Shown: positions 22,684 through 31,928 of the stretch, piece after piece | How the letters are laid out: each line of letters begins with the position of its first letter | Numbering within the stretch: position 1 is the first letter of the stretch | Assembly: GCA_910587835.1 (NCBI GenBank) | Contig: CAJUNQ010000098.1 | Location: 1-36,764 of the forward strand | Direction: 5' to 3' | Source of the DNA: an uncultured Oscillospiraceae bacterium | GTDB taxonomy: Bacteria > Bacillota > Clostridia > Oscillospirales > Acutalibacteraceae | DNA length: 36,764 nucleotides | Position numbers and translations under genes: made by a program | The notes under the pieces: generated by a model | Database searches by the model: none | Told to the model about the DNA's origin: nothing | Seen by the model: only the letters and a program-made list of their open reading frames with translations

Positions 22684-24726
22684 TTATTCCTCCGTAATCT
22701 TAAAATGTTTTGTTTTGGCGGCAAAGGGCTCAAATTTGCGCCCGCCGCCCTCATAAAATTTGCCGAAGAACTCGACATACTGCAAACGGTTGGTATGTAC
22801 ATAAGCGCCCAGCAAATTGATGAGCAGGTTGAGAACATGGCCGATGACAAACACCAGAATAAACAGCACCACGCCCACAGGGCCGCCCCCGGCCATGGTG
22901 CCCAGCATGTTGAACACCTGGGCGATAACGCCTGTGGCAAGGCCCAAGGCCAGCAGCCGGGAGTAGGACAGAATGTCCGACAGCCAGCTGGACACGCCGT
23001 AGAGCCCATAAAGGCCCTTCAAAAAGCGCTTGACGCCCCGGCTCTCACGGCCGCTGGTGGCAATAATGCCCACCGCGCCCACGCCTGCCAGCGCCAGAGC
23101 AATGTTGGTGACAATGGAGGGGATGCTCAGGTGCAGGCTCATCATGTCCTGGAACATGCTGGTGGAAATAAGGGCAATGATCAGCCCCCCTACCAGCATA
23201 TACCAGAAGCCGCTGTCATACAGGGCGTCCAGATATTTTCCCCGGCGGCACAGCTGGTAAATCTGCATGGCAAGCCCCGCGAACAGATGGATGATGCCCA
23301 AAAGGAAGCTGAACAGCATCAGCCGCATGGGCTCCTCAAGGGGCGCGAACCACAACGGCGGGGTCAGGCTGGGCATATCAGCCCCATAGCCAAAGAAGGT
23401 GCGGGCAATCACATCCACCGCGTCGCCGAAGTAGCTGCCGAACAGCACACCCCAGAACATGGTGGACAGTCCGCAGAAGAAGAACATCCGCATGGTTTTG
23501 CGCAGGCCTTCCTCTATGTTTTTGAATTTCAAAAGCACAATGCCCGTGCCCAGGGCGATCAAAAACCCATAGGCCGCATCAGAGAGCATCATGCCGAACA
23601 GCACATAGTAGAACACGCACATCACCTTGGCGGGGTCCACCTCAAACTTGCCGGGCAGACTGTAGCCCTCAATGACCCCCTCCACCGGCGCGCCGAAAAA
23701 GCCGTTCTGCAGCCGCACAGGCAGGTCCTCCTTCTCGTCGGGGGTCTCCACCTCCACAAAGGCGTTGTACTTTTCCTCCAGCTCCTTCTGCAGGGCGGGG
23801 GCCCGGCGGGCCTCCACATAGCCCGTCAGCCAGAACACATGGGGGCTCTGCCACAGCTCCCCCAGCACCCCGTATTTGTCCGCCCGCATGGTGTAGTAGT
23901 CGGCGGTAAACAGCAGGGCCTGCCGCTTGCCGGCATAAGAAACGATCTCCTTCTCGCTGGCGGCAATGTCCTCCCGGGCGGTCTGAATGCGGTTCTTCAG
24001 CTCCTGCACCCGCTCAGGGGGGGCGGTTTTGGAGGGCGCCGCCGGGTAGGTAAAGCCCATGCCCCGCAGAGCGGCCTCCAGCTTAATGCCCACCCGGGCC
24101 AGGCAAACCACAAAGGCGCAGGTCTGCTGGGGCTGGGTGCTGACGACCTCTACCTCCACAGCCTCCACCTCAGGCGCGGCCTGGGCCAGGCGGGTCTTGA
24201 TCTCCCCTGCGGTAAGCTCCTCAGGGAAGGTGCCGATGAACACGCTGGACGACTGGGTGCCAATGGTGCGCATAGAGATATCCAGGCCCATCCAGGGCTT
24301 CAGGGCGTCGATCTGGGCCTCCAGCCGGGCAATCTCCGCCTGCTGGTCGGCAATGCGTTTGCCCAGGGCGCTCAGGCGCTGGGCGGTTTTGGTCAGCTCG
24401 GGGGCGGCGGCCGCCGTCTCCTCATACTGATGGGCATTGATGCCCGTGCGCCCCTCCAGCATAGCCAGCATGGACTTCTGAGGGGGAGCGTAGCTGTCCA
24501 GCACCTCCACGGCGCTGGTAATCAGCTGTGCGTTTTTCTCGAACGTCTGCCGCGCGGAAGCGGTGTCCGTTTTGGAGAAGGGGCCCATGCCGTCCTCCTG
24601 GCCCGCGTCCTCCGGGGTGTTGACCTCCACAACGGCTTTCCGCTGCAGCATTTCCAAAATCCTTTTGCGGTTGTTCTTCAGCGCGTACACATGGATGCGC
24701 TTCATTTCCACTACCGCCATCTGCAT
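22684..24726 (-). CDS. atpI: V/A-type ATPase subunit I
   Basis: A 680-residue membrane subunit, the a-subunit equivalent. The N-terminal 340 or so residues are a soluble arm (MKRIHVYALKNNRKRILEMLQ) that contacts the peripheral stalks. The C-terminal half has about seven or eight membrane helices forming the ion half-channels. The essential stator arginine is probably Arg590 in SYSRLLALGLATG. AAGGAGG lies 4 nt from the first ATG and 10 nt from a second (24720), so either start may be used. It lies 14 nt after the H gene. Confidence 0.95.
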   Translation of the reverse strand: MQMAVVEMKRIHVYALKNNRKRILEMLQRKAVVEVNTPEDAGQEDGMGPFSKTDTASARQTFEKNAQLITSAVEVLDSYAPPQKSMLAMLEGRTGINAHQYEETAAAAPELTKTAQRLSALGKRIADQQAEIARLEAQIDALKPWMGLDISMRTIGTQSSSVFIGTFPEELTAGEIKTRLAQAAPEVEAVEVEVVSTQPQQTCAFVVCLARVGIKLEAALRGMGFTYPAAPSKTAPPERVQELKNRIQTAREDIAASEKEIVSYAGKRQALLFTADYYTMRADKYGVLGELWQSPHVFWLTGYVEARRAPALQKELEEKYNAFVEVETPDEKEDLPVRLQNGFFGAPVEGVIEGYSLPGKFEVDPAKVMCVFYYVLFGMMLSDAAYGFLIALGTGIVLLKFKNIEEGLRKTMRMFFFCGLSTMFWGVLFGSYFGDAVDVIARTFFGYGADMPSLTPPLWFAPLEEPMRLMLFSFLLGIIHLFAGLAMQIYQLCRRGKYLDALYDSGFWYMLVGGLIIALISTSMFQDMMSLHLSIPSIVTNIALALAGVGAVGIIATSGRESRGVKRFLKGLYGLYGVSSWLSDILSYSRLLALGLATGVIAQVFNMLGTMAGGGPVGVVLFILVFVIGHVLNLLINLLGAYVHTNRLQYVEFFGKFYEGGGRKFEPFAAKTKHFKITEE

Positions 24727-24740
24727 CGAACCTCCTTGTG

Positions 24741-25061
24741 TCAGGTAGTCTCACCCAAAACGATCCTGCGGATCTCTTCCACGACCTTGCCGCGGTTTTC
24801 CTGGGCGCCGCGGCGCAGGCTTTCCTGCTGCGAGAGCGTCTGCTCTCTGACCTGGCTGCGCAGCTTTTCCGCATCGGCGCGGGCAACGCCGCACAGCACG
24901 TCGGCCTTTTTCCGGGCCTCCTTCACGGCGGCCTGAATCGCCTTTTCGCCCTGAGCCTGGGCGTCCTCAGTCAGCCGCTGGGCCTCGGCCTTTGCGTCCA
25001 GCACTGCCTGACGCGCCTTGGACTCGGCCTCGCTGATGGCCTGCATGGTCTCTTTCGCCAA
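24741..25061 (-). CDS. atpH: V/A-type ATPase peripheral-stalk subunit H
   Basis: A 106-residue, almost wholly coiled-coil protein (alternating Ala, Glu, Lys and Arg, no predicted globular part). It corresponds to the G/H stalk subunit (NtpF in Enterococcus) that dimerises with E. The likely start is TTG at 25061, because AGGAGG lies 9 nt upstream; the first ATG is five codons later. A weak start in the first gene may limit stalk production. It is first in the nine-gene operon. Confidence 0.85.
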   Translation of the reverse strand: MAKETMQAISEAESKARQAVLDAKAEAQRLTEDAQAQGEKAIQAAVKEARKKADVLCGVARADAEKLRSQVREQTLSQQESLRRGAQENRGKVVEEIRRIVLGETT

Positions 25062-25252
25062 ACTTTCTCACCTCCTGTAGCCAGCCTGAAAGGGGCCGAG
25101 TGAAAGCCCTCGTCTAAGCCAGCCATGATGCTTGCCCGGCACGGGTAGCATAAGAAAACTGCCGGACGCCGCTGTATGGGCAGGCCGGATGAGGGGGCCG
25201 CCAAAGACGGTCCTCAAAAGCCGGCTCAAGCCTGCAAGCTTGCGACAGGAAT
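25062..25252 (-). promoter_or_regulatory. Long 5' leader of the ATPase operon
   Basis: About 185 nt of untranslated mRNA between the predicted start point (near 25246) and the first gene. It is GC-rich with several short palindromes (for example GCAAGCTTGC near 25235-25244 and AGCCGGCT near 25219-25226). No known riboswitch was recognised. Confidence 0.4.
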
Positions 25253-25281
25253 ATTATACCCCCTTTAGCACTAAAAGTCAA
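25253..25281 (-). promoter_or_regulatory. Sigma-A promoter of the ATPase operon
   Basis: Read on the minus strand: TTGACT (25281-25276), a 17-nt spacer, TATAAT (25258-25253). Confidence 0.8.
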
Positions 25282-25446
25282 AACCTAAATCAGCTGAAAA
25301 CAGGAAAAAATATCTGCCCCGGCCAAAAACCCAGAAACGCCGTCTCTATTGCGGAATACCCCGCCGCTTCCCCGCCAGAAGGCCCTGCTCCCATTTCCAT
25401 TTTTTCCAGAAATTTCTCCTGCCCCAGGACTTGCCCACTATAACAG

Positions 25447-25477
25447 AAAACCGCCCGGGGCCAAAGGCCCGGAGCGG
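25447..25477 (-). terminator. Terminator after the lipoprotein gene
   Basis: Minus strand: CCGCTCCGGGCC, loop TTT, GGCCCCGGGCGG, then TTTT. It lies about 25 nt after the stop at 25504 and separates this gene from the ATPase operon promoter. Confidence 0.8.
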
Positions 25478-25503
25478 TAATTTCTATGCGAAGCGGTATG
25501 GGT

Positions 25504-26652
25504 TTATTCTTCAGAGCCGGCCTCAGAGCTCTCGTCCTGGCTCTCCTCCTGGCTGCTCTCCTGAGAGCTGGCGTCCGTGTCCTCGCTGCTGGTGGAGGAG
25601 GTGCCGTTGGAGCCCATGGTGTCGGCCACCACAGTGGTGCGCACCGCGCCAATGGCCTTCTGGTTCACTTCCACGCCCAGGCTCTTGCCCTGCTCCATGG
25701 TGTAGTCCAGGAACTCCTGGGCCTTCATGGTGCGCAGCAGGGTGTTTGTGCGGTCCTCATCGTCCATCAGGGCCTCAAAGTCCTCGTTGATGTCCAGCTT
25801 CTGCACCAGATACAGCCGGGAGGTGGCGTCTACCACCGCGGCCCCATCATTCTTCAGGGGGAATATCGCATCCTTGAACAGGTCGCTCATAGAGTCGTTG
25901 GACACAGCCAGCGGCTCGCCGGTGGTGGGCTCGGCTCCATTGTGGGAGTTCTTATAATTGTCCATGGCCTGGTCAAAGCTAATGCTGCCCTTGGTCACCT
26001 CCTGGGCCCAGTCCTCCAGCATCTGCTTTTCGGTGAGCTTCTCGTCCTCATCCATGTCCACTGTGTTGCCCTCATCGTCAGTTTTGGTGAGGGGGATGGA
26101 GAAATACTGATAGTAGGTGTAGCCGTCCAGATAATACTGCTTCATCTCATCCTCGCCAAGCGCCAGCTCGCCGCCCTCGCCATACATGGCAGACAGCAGC
26201 TTGGAGAGCTTTTGGTTGTAGACAGAGTAGGCCTTCTCAAAAGAGCTCTCCGCTATGCCCATGGACTCGAAGGGGGTCTTGTAGTAGCTCCACATGGTGC
26301 TGGTGGCGGACTGGATGGCGTCCTGGTCCTCCTCAGAGAGGGTGAGGCCCAGCTCGTCAAACTTCCGGGTGACAAAGTAGTAGGAGCGCAGATAGTCCAG
26401 GGCCCGGTCCTCCACCCAGCTCTCGGCGCTCTGGCCGTCAATCTGGGACTTGAACACCTCGCTGCCGCTGTCCACCTTGGCAGCCCCGTCGGTGTAGGCG
26501 GAGGTGAGATAATAGATGTACCCGCCGATGGGCATGGTATCATCCCCCATTTTAGCGGCCCAGGTCTTGTCCTCGCTGTAGCAGCCGGCCAGCCCCGCGC
26601 ACATGGCCAGCGCCATAACCCCGGCGGCAGCCCGCTTGAACATGCTTTTCAT
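25504..26652 (-). CDS. Lipoprotein, possibly foldase-related
   Basis: A 382-residue secreted protein with a clear lipobox (LAGC, Cys24) after MKSMFKRAAAGVMALAM. The body is helical and resembles the N-terminal chaperone part of PrsA/SurA-type lipoproteins (IDGQSAESWVEDRALDYLR, LGLTLSEEDQDAIQ). I see no parvulin rotamase domain, so peptidyl-prolyl isomerase activity should not be assumed. The C-terminal 30 residues are a Ser/Glu/Asp-rich tail. The start is uncertain among three close ATGs. 26652 was chosen because AAAGG is then 10 nt upstream and the signal peptide is most compact; 26658 is the alternative. It is monocistronic, with its own promoter and terminator. Confidence 0.75.
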   Translation of the reverse strand: MKSMFKRAAAGVMALAMCAGLAGCYSEDKTWAAKMGDDTMPIGGYIYYLTSAYTDGAAKVDSGSEVFKSQIDGQSAESWVEDRALDYLRSYYFVTRKFDELGLTLSEEDQDAIQSATSTMWSYYKTPFESMGIAESSFEKAYSVYNQKLSKLLSAMYGEGGELALGEDEMKQYYLDGYTYYQYFSIPLTKTDDEGNTVDMDEDEKLTEKQMLEDWAQEVTKGSISFDQAMDNYKNSHNGAEPTTGEPLAVSNDSMSDLFKDAIFPLKNDGAAVVDATSRLYLVQKLDINEDFEALMDDEDRTNTLLRTMKAQEFLDYTMEQGKSLGVEVNQKAIGAVRTTVVADTMGSNGTSSTSSEDTDASSQESSQEESQDESSEAGSEE

Positions 26653-26712
26653 GGTCATCATGCCTTTCATATTATTGGTATATTTTTTAGCGGCTGAAAA
26701 ACGCGCTTCTCT

Positions 26713-26741
26713 ATTATAACGCAAAAGTGCCCGCTTGTCTA
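26713..26741 (-). promoter_or_regulatory. Sigma-A promoter for the lipoprotein gene
   Basis: Read on the minus strand: TAGACA (26741-26736), a 17-nt spacer, TATAAT (26718-26713), about 60 nt before the start. Confidence 0.7.
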
Positions 26742-27081
26742 CCTGTTTTGCGTTTTTTTGCGGGAGTGCTCTTTCACGGCCTCTCCCCCGCCGCAGCCAG
26801 CCCTTTTGCCGCGCAGACTCCCTTCGGCAAAACACAGCCTGGCCGGGACCGCTCTTCCCCTCCAGATCCATGCCGCCTTTCTGTTCTATGACGCCTACAG
26901 CCCCGCGCCCCTGGCCCGCCGCTCTCCTTAAGTGACCAAAGTAACAATGGACCGGCCTACGGCGGCTCAGGAGCTTTACCCCTAGCCACCTTGAAAAGGA
27001 GGACGAACCTTTTCAAACCGCTCGCCAGAGCCTTGCTTACACGCTTAATATTGGGGGGCGCTCCTCTTACAAACTTCAGGC
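26742..27081. other. Intergenic stretch between the lipoprotein gene and pth
   Basis: About 340 nt with no supported gene. The one clear structure is a hairpin, TTGAAAAGG (26991-26999) with CCTTTTCAA (27008-27016): a perfect 9-bp stem and an 8-nt loop, with no T-run after it. Confidence 0.45.
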
Positions 27082-27110
27082 TTGCATTTTCCCCATAAAA
27101 ATGCTACAAT
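27082..27110 (+). promoter_or_regulatory. Sigma-A promoter for pth
   Basis: TTGCAT (27082-27087), a 17-nt spacer, TACAAT (27105-27110), about 70 nt before the ATG. Confidence 0.7.
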
Positions 27111-27180
27111 AAATCCCATTCCAGGCGGGCGGGTCCTTCCCTCCCGCTCTGTTGCCGTCCCCGCAGAAAGGAGCTCTCTC

Positions 27181-27777
27181 ATGTTCTTCTCAAAACAAAC
27201 GTCCCCCGGTCCGGTAGAATTCATCATCGCCGGGCTGGGCAACCCTGGCCGCGAGTACGAGGGCACCCGCCACAACGCAGGCTTTCTGGCCGTGGACCGG
27301 CTGGCCGATAGGCTGGGGGCCCAGGTGGCCCGCGTCCGGTTCAAGGGGGTCACAGGCGCCGCCTCTCTGGGGGGCCGCTCTGTGCTGCTGCTCAAGCCCG
27401 GCACCTTTATGAACCTGAGCGGCCAGTCCGTCCGGGAGGCCATGGCCTTTTACAAGGTGCCCCCGAAAAAGACCCTGATCATCTTTGACGACATCAATCT
27501 CCCCCCCGGCCGCCTCCGGGTGCGCCGTAAGGGCAGCGACGGAGGCCACAACGGGATGAAAAACATCATCTACCTCACCGGCTCCGACCAGTTCCCCCGT
27601 ATCAAGCTGGGCGTGGGCCAAAAGCCCCACCCGGACTACGATCTGGCGGACTGGGTGCTGTCCAGGTTCAGCCAGGGGGACTTAAAGGAGCTGGACCAGG
27701 CCCTGGACCATGCCTGCGCCGCCGCAGAGCTCATTGTCCGCGGAGACATTGACCGGGCCATGAACCAATATAATTGA
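27181..27777 (+). CDS. pth: Peptidyl-tRNA hydrolase
   Basis: A 198-residue enzyme that frees tRNA from peptidyl-tRNA dropped by the ribosome. It has the family motifs IIAGLGNPGREYEGTRHNAGF (catalytic His in TRHN), LLKPGTFMNLSGQSV, IIFDDINLPPGRLRVRRKGSDGGHNGMKNI and FPRIKLGVGQKP. The ATG at 27181 follows AAAGGAG by 8 nt. Ten or so residues before the fold (MFFSKQTSPG) are slightly more than usual. pth next to mfd is a conserved Firmicutes arrangement, though the gap here is wide. Confidence 0.96.
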   Translation: MFFSKQTSPGPVEFIIAGLGNPGREYEGTRHNAGFLAVDRLADRLGAQVARVRFKGVTGAASLGGRSVLLLKPGTFMNLSGQSVREAMAFYKVPPKKTLIIFDDINLPPGRLRVRRKGSDGGHNGMKNIIYLTGSDQFPRIKLGVGQKPHPDYDLADWVLSRFSQGDLKELDQALDHACAAAELIVRGDIDRAMNQYN

Positions 27778-28291
27778 CCGACGCGCCGCCAAAAAAGCGG
27801 ATAGCCTTTTGCAATCCGCCGTTTGTGCTGCCATGCGCCTGTAAACCCGCCCGGCTTCATGGATATCTCTAAGCGAGCTTCCGGAGGCGGCTGCTCTCCG
27901 GGGTCCACTTTTAGGCTCACTTGCCCTCCCCGCGTCCATCAGCCGCTCGTGCTACCGACCGCTGCCACATACCATTCAGGCAGCACCACACAAAGATGGC
28001 GCCTGCGCTGCGTTGTTCATTTTGCGTCAGGACACACAGATGAAGTCCGGCAATCAGACTATTATCATCTTGCAGTCCGACAAGCGAAAGCCGGTACGCC
28101 ATCGCAAAAGCTATAACAGGCCCCCCGGCGAACTGTGTGCAAAGAGCGAGGCCCCCAGCAAGGGCCGCTCCCACAGAACAGACAGGCGCGGCACCAAGCA
28201 GCTCGATTTCACCCCATTTCAGTCCAAAATCTACCCTTTCCCGCATATTTTGAACGCCTTTCGCCTGTAATCCCGTTTATGTGAGGTCAAC
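27778..28291. other. Unassigned 514-nt gap between pth and mfd
   Basis: pth and mfd are usually close, so this gap is long. An open minus-strand frame (27917-28246, 109 codons, ending in a basic tail) has no ribosome binding site I trust and no family I recognise. No terminator with a T-run and no clear promoter for mfd were found. It may hold a decayed insertion. Confidence 0.4.
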
Positions 28292-31200
28292 ATGAAATCC
28301 ATCTTCTCCGCCCTCTCCCGCTCCCCTGAGTACCGGGAGCTGTCTCAAGCCCTGAAAAACGCCGGGACCCCTGCCGTGGTCGCCGGCGTCTCTGGCGTGC
28401 ACAAATGCGTGCTCACCGCCGCTCTTTCCAGAGAGTCCGGCCGCAAGGCCCTGATCATCGCCGCCGATGAGGCCGAGAGCCAACGCTTCTGCGAGGACCT
28501 GGCCGCGCTGGGCCTGCGCCCTGCCCAGTACCCCATGCGGGACCTGAGCTTTCGGGACGCGGCTGTGTCCTCCCGGGAGTATGAGCGGCTGCGGCTGGAG
28601 GCCCTCACCAAGCTGCTGGGGGGCCAGTGCGACTGCATTGTTGCCTGTATTGACGCGGCCCTGCAGTTCACCATTGGCCCCCAGGACCTGAAGCGCCGGT
28701 TATTTACCTTGGAGGCCGGGCAGGCTATGGCCATCGACAGTCTGCTGGGGGCGTTGGTCAGCTGCGGCTACACCCGGGAGGACCAAATCGAGGGCCCTGG
28801 CCAGTTCAGCCGCCGGGGAGGCATTGTAGACTTCTTCTCCCCCAGCGCCGCCCAGCCGGTACGGGTGGAGTTCTGGGGGGACGAGATCGACTCCATCAGC
28901 AGCTTCGACCCGGCCACCCAGCGGCGCACCGACCCTCTGGACGCTGTCACCCTGGCCCCCTGTGTAGAGATCATTCCAGAGAACCTCCCCGGGCTGGTAA
29001 AGAAAATAGAGGCTCTGGGCAAGGCCCTGCGGGGCAAGCGGGCCCCTAAGGCCCGGGAGGTGCTGGCCGCCGAGGCCCAGAAGCTCCAGGACGGGCTGCA
29101 CATTGGCTCCATGGACAAATTCATCCCCCTGGTCTATGAAAAGCCCGCCACCCTGTTCGACTATTTCCCGGCAGAGGACGGGCTGCTGGTGTTCTCTGAG
29201 GGCGCCAAACTGAAGGAGCGGGTGCGCACCGCTTTGGCCCAGTGGAGCCAGGACCTGGCCTCATACCTGGAGGAGGGCCTGCTGTGCAAGGGGCTGGACT
29301 GCTACAGCGAGACCTGGGAGTATGCCCTCAGCCAGTCGGAGCGGGTCCCCGGCGTCTATATGGACGTGTTCGCCCGGGGCACCTATGAGGTCCCCACCAA
29401 AACCCTGGTGAATCTCACTGTCCGGCAATTTCCCGCCTGGGGGGGCGGGGTGCAGCTTTTAGAGGACGACCTCTCCGCCCTGGTGCACCAGGGGCGGGCC
29501 TGTGTGGTGCTCTCAGGCACCGAGCGGGCGGGCCGTCCCCTGGCCGACGACCTGAAAAGCGCCGGTCTGCCCGCCGCCTATGTGCCCGACCCCTCCACCG
29601 CTCAAAAGGGCACGGTTACAGTCACAGAGGGCTCTCTGTCTGCGGGCTTTGACTGGCCCAGCGCGGGCTTTGCCCTCATCACCCGGGGGCGGCTGGTGCA
29701 GCAGAAGCCCCGCAAGTCCAAAAAGGACAAGAACGCCAAGGAGATTTCCAGCCTGTCCGAGCTCTCTCCCGGGGACTATGTGGTGCACATCAGCCACGGC
29801 ATCGGGGTGTTCGACGGCATTCACAAGCTGGAAATGAACGGGGTCACAAAGGATTATATCAAGGTGCGCTACGCCAAAAACGACACCCTGTATGTGCCTG
29901 TCACCCAGCTGGACCTGGTGTCCAAATACATCGGCCCCCGGGAGGACTCCGGCGTGCACCTGAGCCGCCTGGGCGGGGCCGACTGGCAGCAGAAAAAGCA
30001 GAAGGTCCGGGCAGCGGTAAAGGACATTGCCAAGGAGCTCATCCAGCTCTACGCCCAGCGGATGCAGCAGGAGGGCTACCCCTTTCCGGAGGATGGGGAG
30101 TGGCAGCGGGACTTTGAGGCCCGGTTTGAGTTTGACGAGACCGACGACCAGCTGCGCTGCATCAGCGAGATCAAGGACGACATGGAGCGTCCTGTGCCCA
30201 TGGACCGGCTGCTGTGCGGAGACGTGGGCTTTGGCAAAACTGAGGTGGCCCTGCGGGCCGCCTTCAAGTGTGTGACAGGGGGCAAGCAGTGCGCCATTCT
30301 GGTGCCCACCACGATTCTGGCGTGGCAGCATTTTCAAACCATTATGAAAAGGATGGAGGGCTTCCCCATTGATATAGAGCTGCTGTCCCGCTTCCGTACG
30401 CCCAAGCAGCAGGAGGCCATTCTCCGCAAGGTGAAGCGGGGGGGCGTGGACATCATTGTAGGCACCCACCGTCTGGTGTCCAAGGACGTGCGCTTCAAGG
30501 ACCTGGGGCTGGTGATCATCGACGAGGAGCAGCGCTTTGGCGTGGCCCAGAAAGAGCGGCTGAAAACCCTGTGCAGCAAGGCAGACGTGCTCACCCTTTC
30601 CGCCACCCCCATCCCCCGCACCCTGAACATGGCCCTCTCCGGCATCCGGGACATGTCTGTAATTGAGGAGGCCCCCCAGGACCGCCACCCGGTGCAGACC
30701 TATGTGATGGAGCACGACAAGGGGGTCGTCTATGACGCCATCCGCCGGGAGCTGCGCCGGGGCGGGCAGGTGTACTACCTGCACAACGACACCGCCTCCA
30801 TCTCCCGCACCGCCGCCCAGCTGCAGCACGACATTCCCGAGGCCCGGGTGGGCTTTGGGCATGGGAAAATGGAGGAGGAGGAGCTCAGCGAGGTGTGGCG
30901 GCAGCTGCTGGACCACGAGATCGACATTCTGGTATGCACCACCATCATCGAGACTGGCGTGGACGTGCCCAGCGCCAACACCCTGATTATCGAAAACGCC
31001 GACCGCATGGGCCTCAGCCAGCTGCACCAGCTCCGGGGCCGGGTGGGCCGCAGCAACCGCCGGGCCTACGCCTACCTTACCTACACCCCCAACAAGTCCC
31101 TGCAGGAGATTGCCCAGAAGCGGCTCTCCGCTATCCGGGAGTTCACCGAGTTCGGCTCCGGCTTCAAAATCGCCATGCGGGACCTGGAAATCCGAGGCGC

Positions 31201-31777
31201 GGGCAATGTGCTGGGGGGCGAGCAGCACGGCCACATGGAGGCCGTGGGCTACGACATGTATGTGAGGCTTCTCAACGAGGCGGTCAGCCTGATGAAGGGC
31301 GAGCCCTTGAAAAAGGCCGCCGACGAGAGCTGTCTGGTGGATATGCAGGTGGAGGCCCACATTCCCGAGAGCTATATCGACAGCGTCAACCTGCGCCTGG
31401 AGGTATACCGCCGCATTGCCCAGGTACAGGACGAGGCCGACGCTCTGGATGTAATGGATGAGCTGATCGACCGGTTTGGCGAACCGCCGGAGGCGGTCAG
31501 GGGGCTGATCGACATTGCCCTTCTCCGCAACACTGCCGGCGAACTGGGGGTCAGCGAGGTCAAGCAGCAGGGGGACAGCCTGCTGCTCTATATGGCCGAG
31601 CTGGACATGGAGCAGGTGGGGGCCCTGGTAAAGCGCATGAACGGCCGGGTAATGCTCAGCGCCGGGAGCCGCCCCTATCTCAGCGTCAGGCTCCACGGCC
31701 AGTCCCCCCTGAAGGCCCTGGAAGAAATTTTGAGCTGCATGACAGCAGAGCCCGGTCCAACCGCCGCCAAACGCTGA
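28292..31777 (+). CDS. mfd: Transcription-repair coupling factor Mfd
   Basis: A 1161-residue ATP-driven translocase that removes RNA polymerase stalled at DNA lesions and recruits UvrA. The order is a UvrB-like N-terminal region (about 1-350, with the QFSRRGGIVDFF element), the RNA-polymerase interaction domain (about 490-570, LSPGDYVVHISHGIGVFDGI), the RecG-like motor, and a C-terminal TRCF domain from about 1015. Walker A is GDVGFGKTE at about 643, the Walker B box DEEQ is at about 744, and the helicase motif VGRSNRRAYAYL is near 920. The length is standard. AGGT precedes the ATG. Confidence 0.97.
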   Translation: MKSIFSALSRSPEYRELSQALKNAGTPAVVAGVSGVHKCVLTAALSRESGRKALIIAADEAESQRFCEDLAALGLRPAQYPMRDLSFRDAAVSSREYERLRLEALTKLLGGQCDCIVACIDAALQFTIGPQDLKRRLFTLEAGQAMAIDSLLGALVSCGYTREDQIEGPGQFSRRGGIVDFFSPSAAQPVRVEFWGDEIDSISSFDPATQRRTDPLDAVTLAPCVEIIPENLPGLVKKIEALGKALRGKRAPKAREVLAAEAQKLQDGLHIGSMDKFIPLVYEKPATLFDYFPAEDGLLVFSEGAKLKERVRTALAQWSQDLASYLEEGLLCKGLDCYSETWEYALSQSERVPGVYMDVFARGTYEVPTKTLVNLTVRQFPAWGGGVQLLEDDLSALVHQGRACVVLSGTERAGRPLADDLKSAGLPAAYVPDPSTAQKGTVTVTEGSLSAGFDWPSAGFALITRGRLVQQKPRKSKKDKNAKEISSLSELSPGDYVVHISHGIGVFDGIHKLEMNGVTKDYIKVRYAKNDTLYVPVTQLDLVSKYIGPREDSGVHLSRLGGADWQQKKQKVRAAVKDIAKELIQLYAQRMQQEGYPFPEDGEWQRDFEARFEFDETDDQLRCISEIKDDMERPVPMDRLLCGDVGFGKTEVALRAAFKCVTGGKQCAILVPTTILAWQHFQTIMKRMEGFPIDIELLSRFRTPKQQEAILRKVKRGGVDIIVGTHRLVSKDVRFKDLGLVIIDEEQRFGVAQKERLKTLCSKADVLTLSATPIPRTLNMALSGIRDMSVIEEAPQDRHPVQTYVMEHDKGVVYDAIRRELRRGGQVYYLHNDTASISRTAAQLQHDIPEARVGFGHGKMEEEELSEVWRQLLDHEIDILVCTTIIETGVDVPSANTLIIENADRMGLSQLHQLRGRVGRSNRRAYAYLTYTPNKSLQEIAQKRLSAIREFTEFGSGFKIAMRDLEIRGAGNVLGGEQHGHMEAVGYDMYVRLLNEAVSLMKGEPLKKAADESCLVDMQVEAHIPESYIDSVNLRLEVYRRIAQVQDEADALDVMDELIDRFGEPPEAVRGLIDIALLRNTAGELGVSEVKQQGDSLLLYMAELDMEQVGALVKRMNGRVMLSAGSRPYLSVRLHGQSPLKALEEILSCMTAEPGPTAAKR

Positions 31778-31792
31778 CATTCCAGACAACGC

Positions 31793-31830
31793 AAAAAAGG
31801 GCCTGCCGTCCAGCTGCTGGACGGCAGGCC
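31793..31830 (-). terminator. Terminator of repeat unit A
   Basis: GGCCTGCCGTCCAG (31800-31813) pairs perfectly with CTGGACGGCAGGCC (31817-31830). On the minus strand the hairpin ends in C and TTTTTT (31798-31793). The plus side lacks a T-run, so it ends minus-strand transcripts rather than mfd. Confidence 0.75.
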
Positions 31831-31928
31831 TCTGCATTCAAATAGGTATACCCTATGAGGCCTGCGTACAGAGGCCGACGCTTCTGTCCACGGCTCTTGT
31901 TTCATGGACTTATGCCTGCCTCTCACTC
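31831..31928 (-). ncRNA. Candidate structured RNA, unit A of a tandem pair
   Basis: Minus-strand unit ending at the terminator at 31793-31830. Its segment 31849-31928 is about 80% identical to 32065-32145 in unit B. The most conserved part, GTGGACAGAAGCGTC, can fold as CAGA-(10 nt)-TCTG, and AGG-TATACCT follows. The same layout occurs in unit B with changed bases. I do not recognise an Rfam family. Transcription is assumed from the terminator, as no own promoter was found. Confidence 0.45.

Noticed and set aside
22153..24936. Very long open frame on the plus strand opposite the ATPase I and K genes (also 16275-18296 and 18287-20392)
   Set aside because: These are antisense frames kept open by high GC and codon bias of the ATPase genes. 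Their His/Gln/Gly-rich translations match no family, and they have no ribosome binding sites.
27917..28246. Minus-strand 109-codon gene between pth and mfd
   Set aside because: There is no convincing start signal, family match or promoter, so it is kept only as part of the unassigned gap.
29513..31837. 774-codon minus-strand frame opposite mfd
   Set aside because: It is the antisense shadow of mfd, with no start signal and composition unlike a protein.
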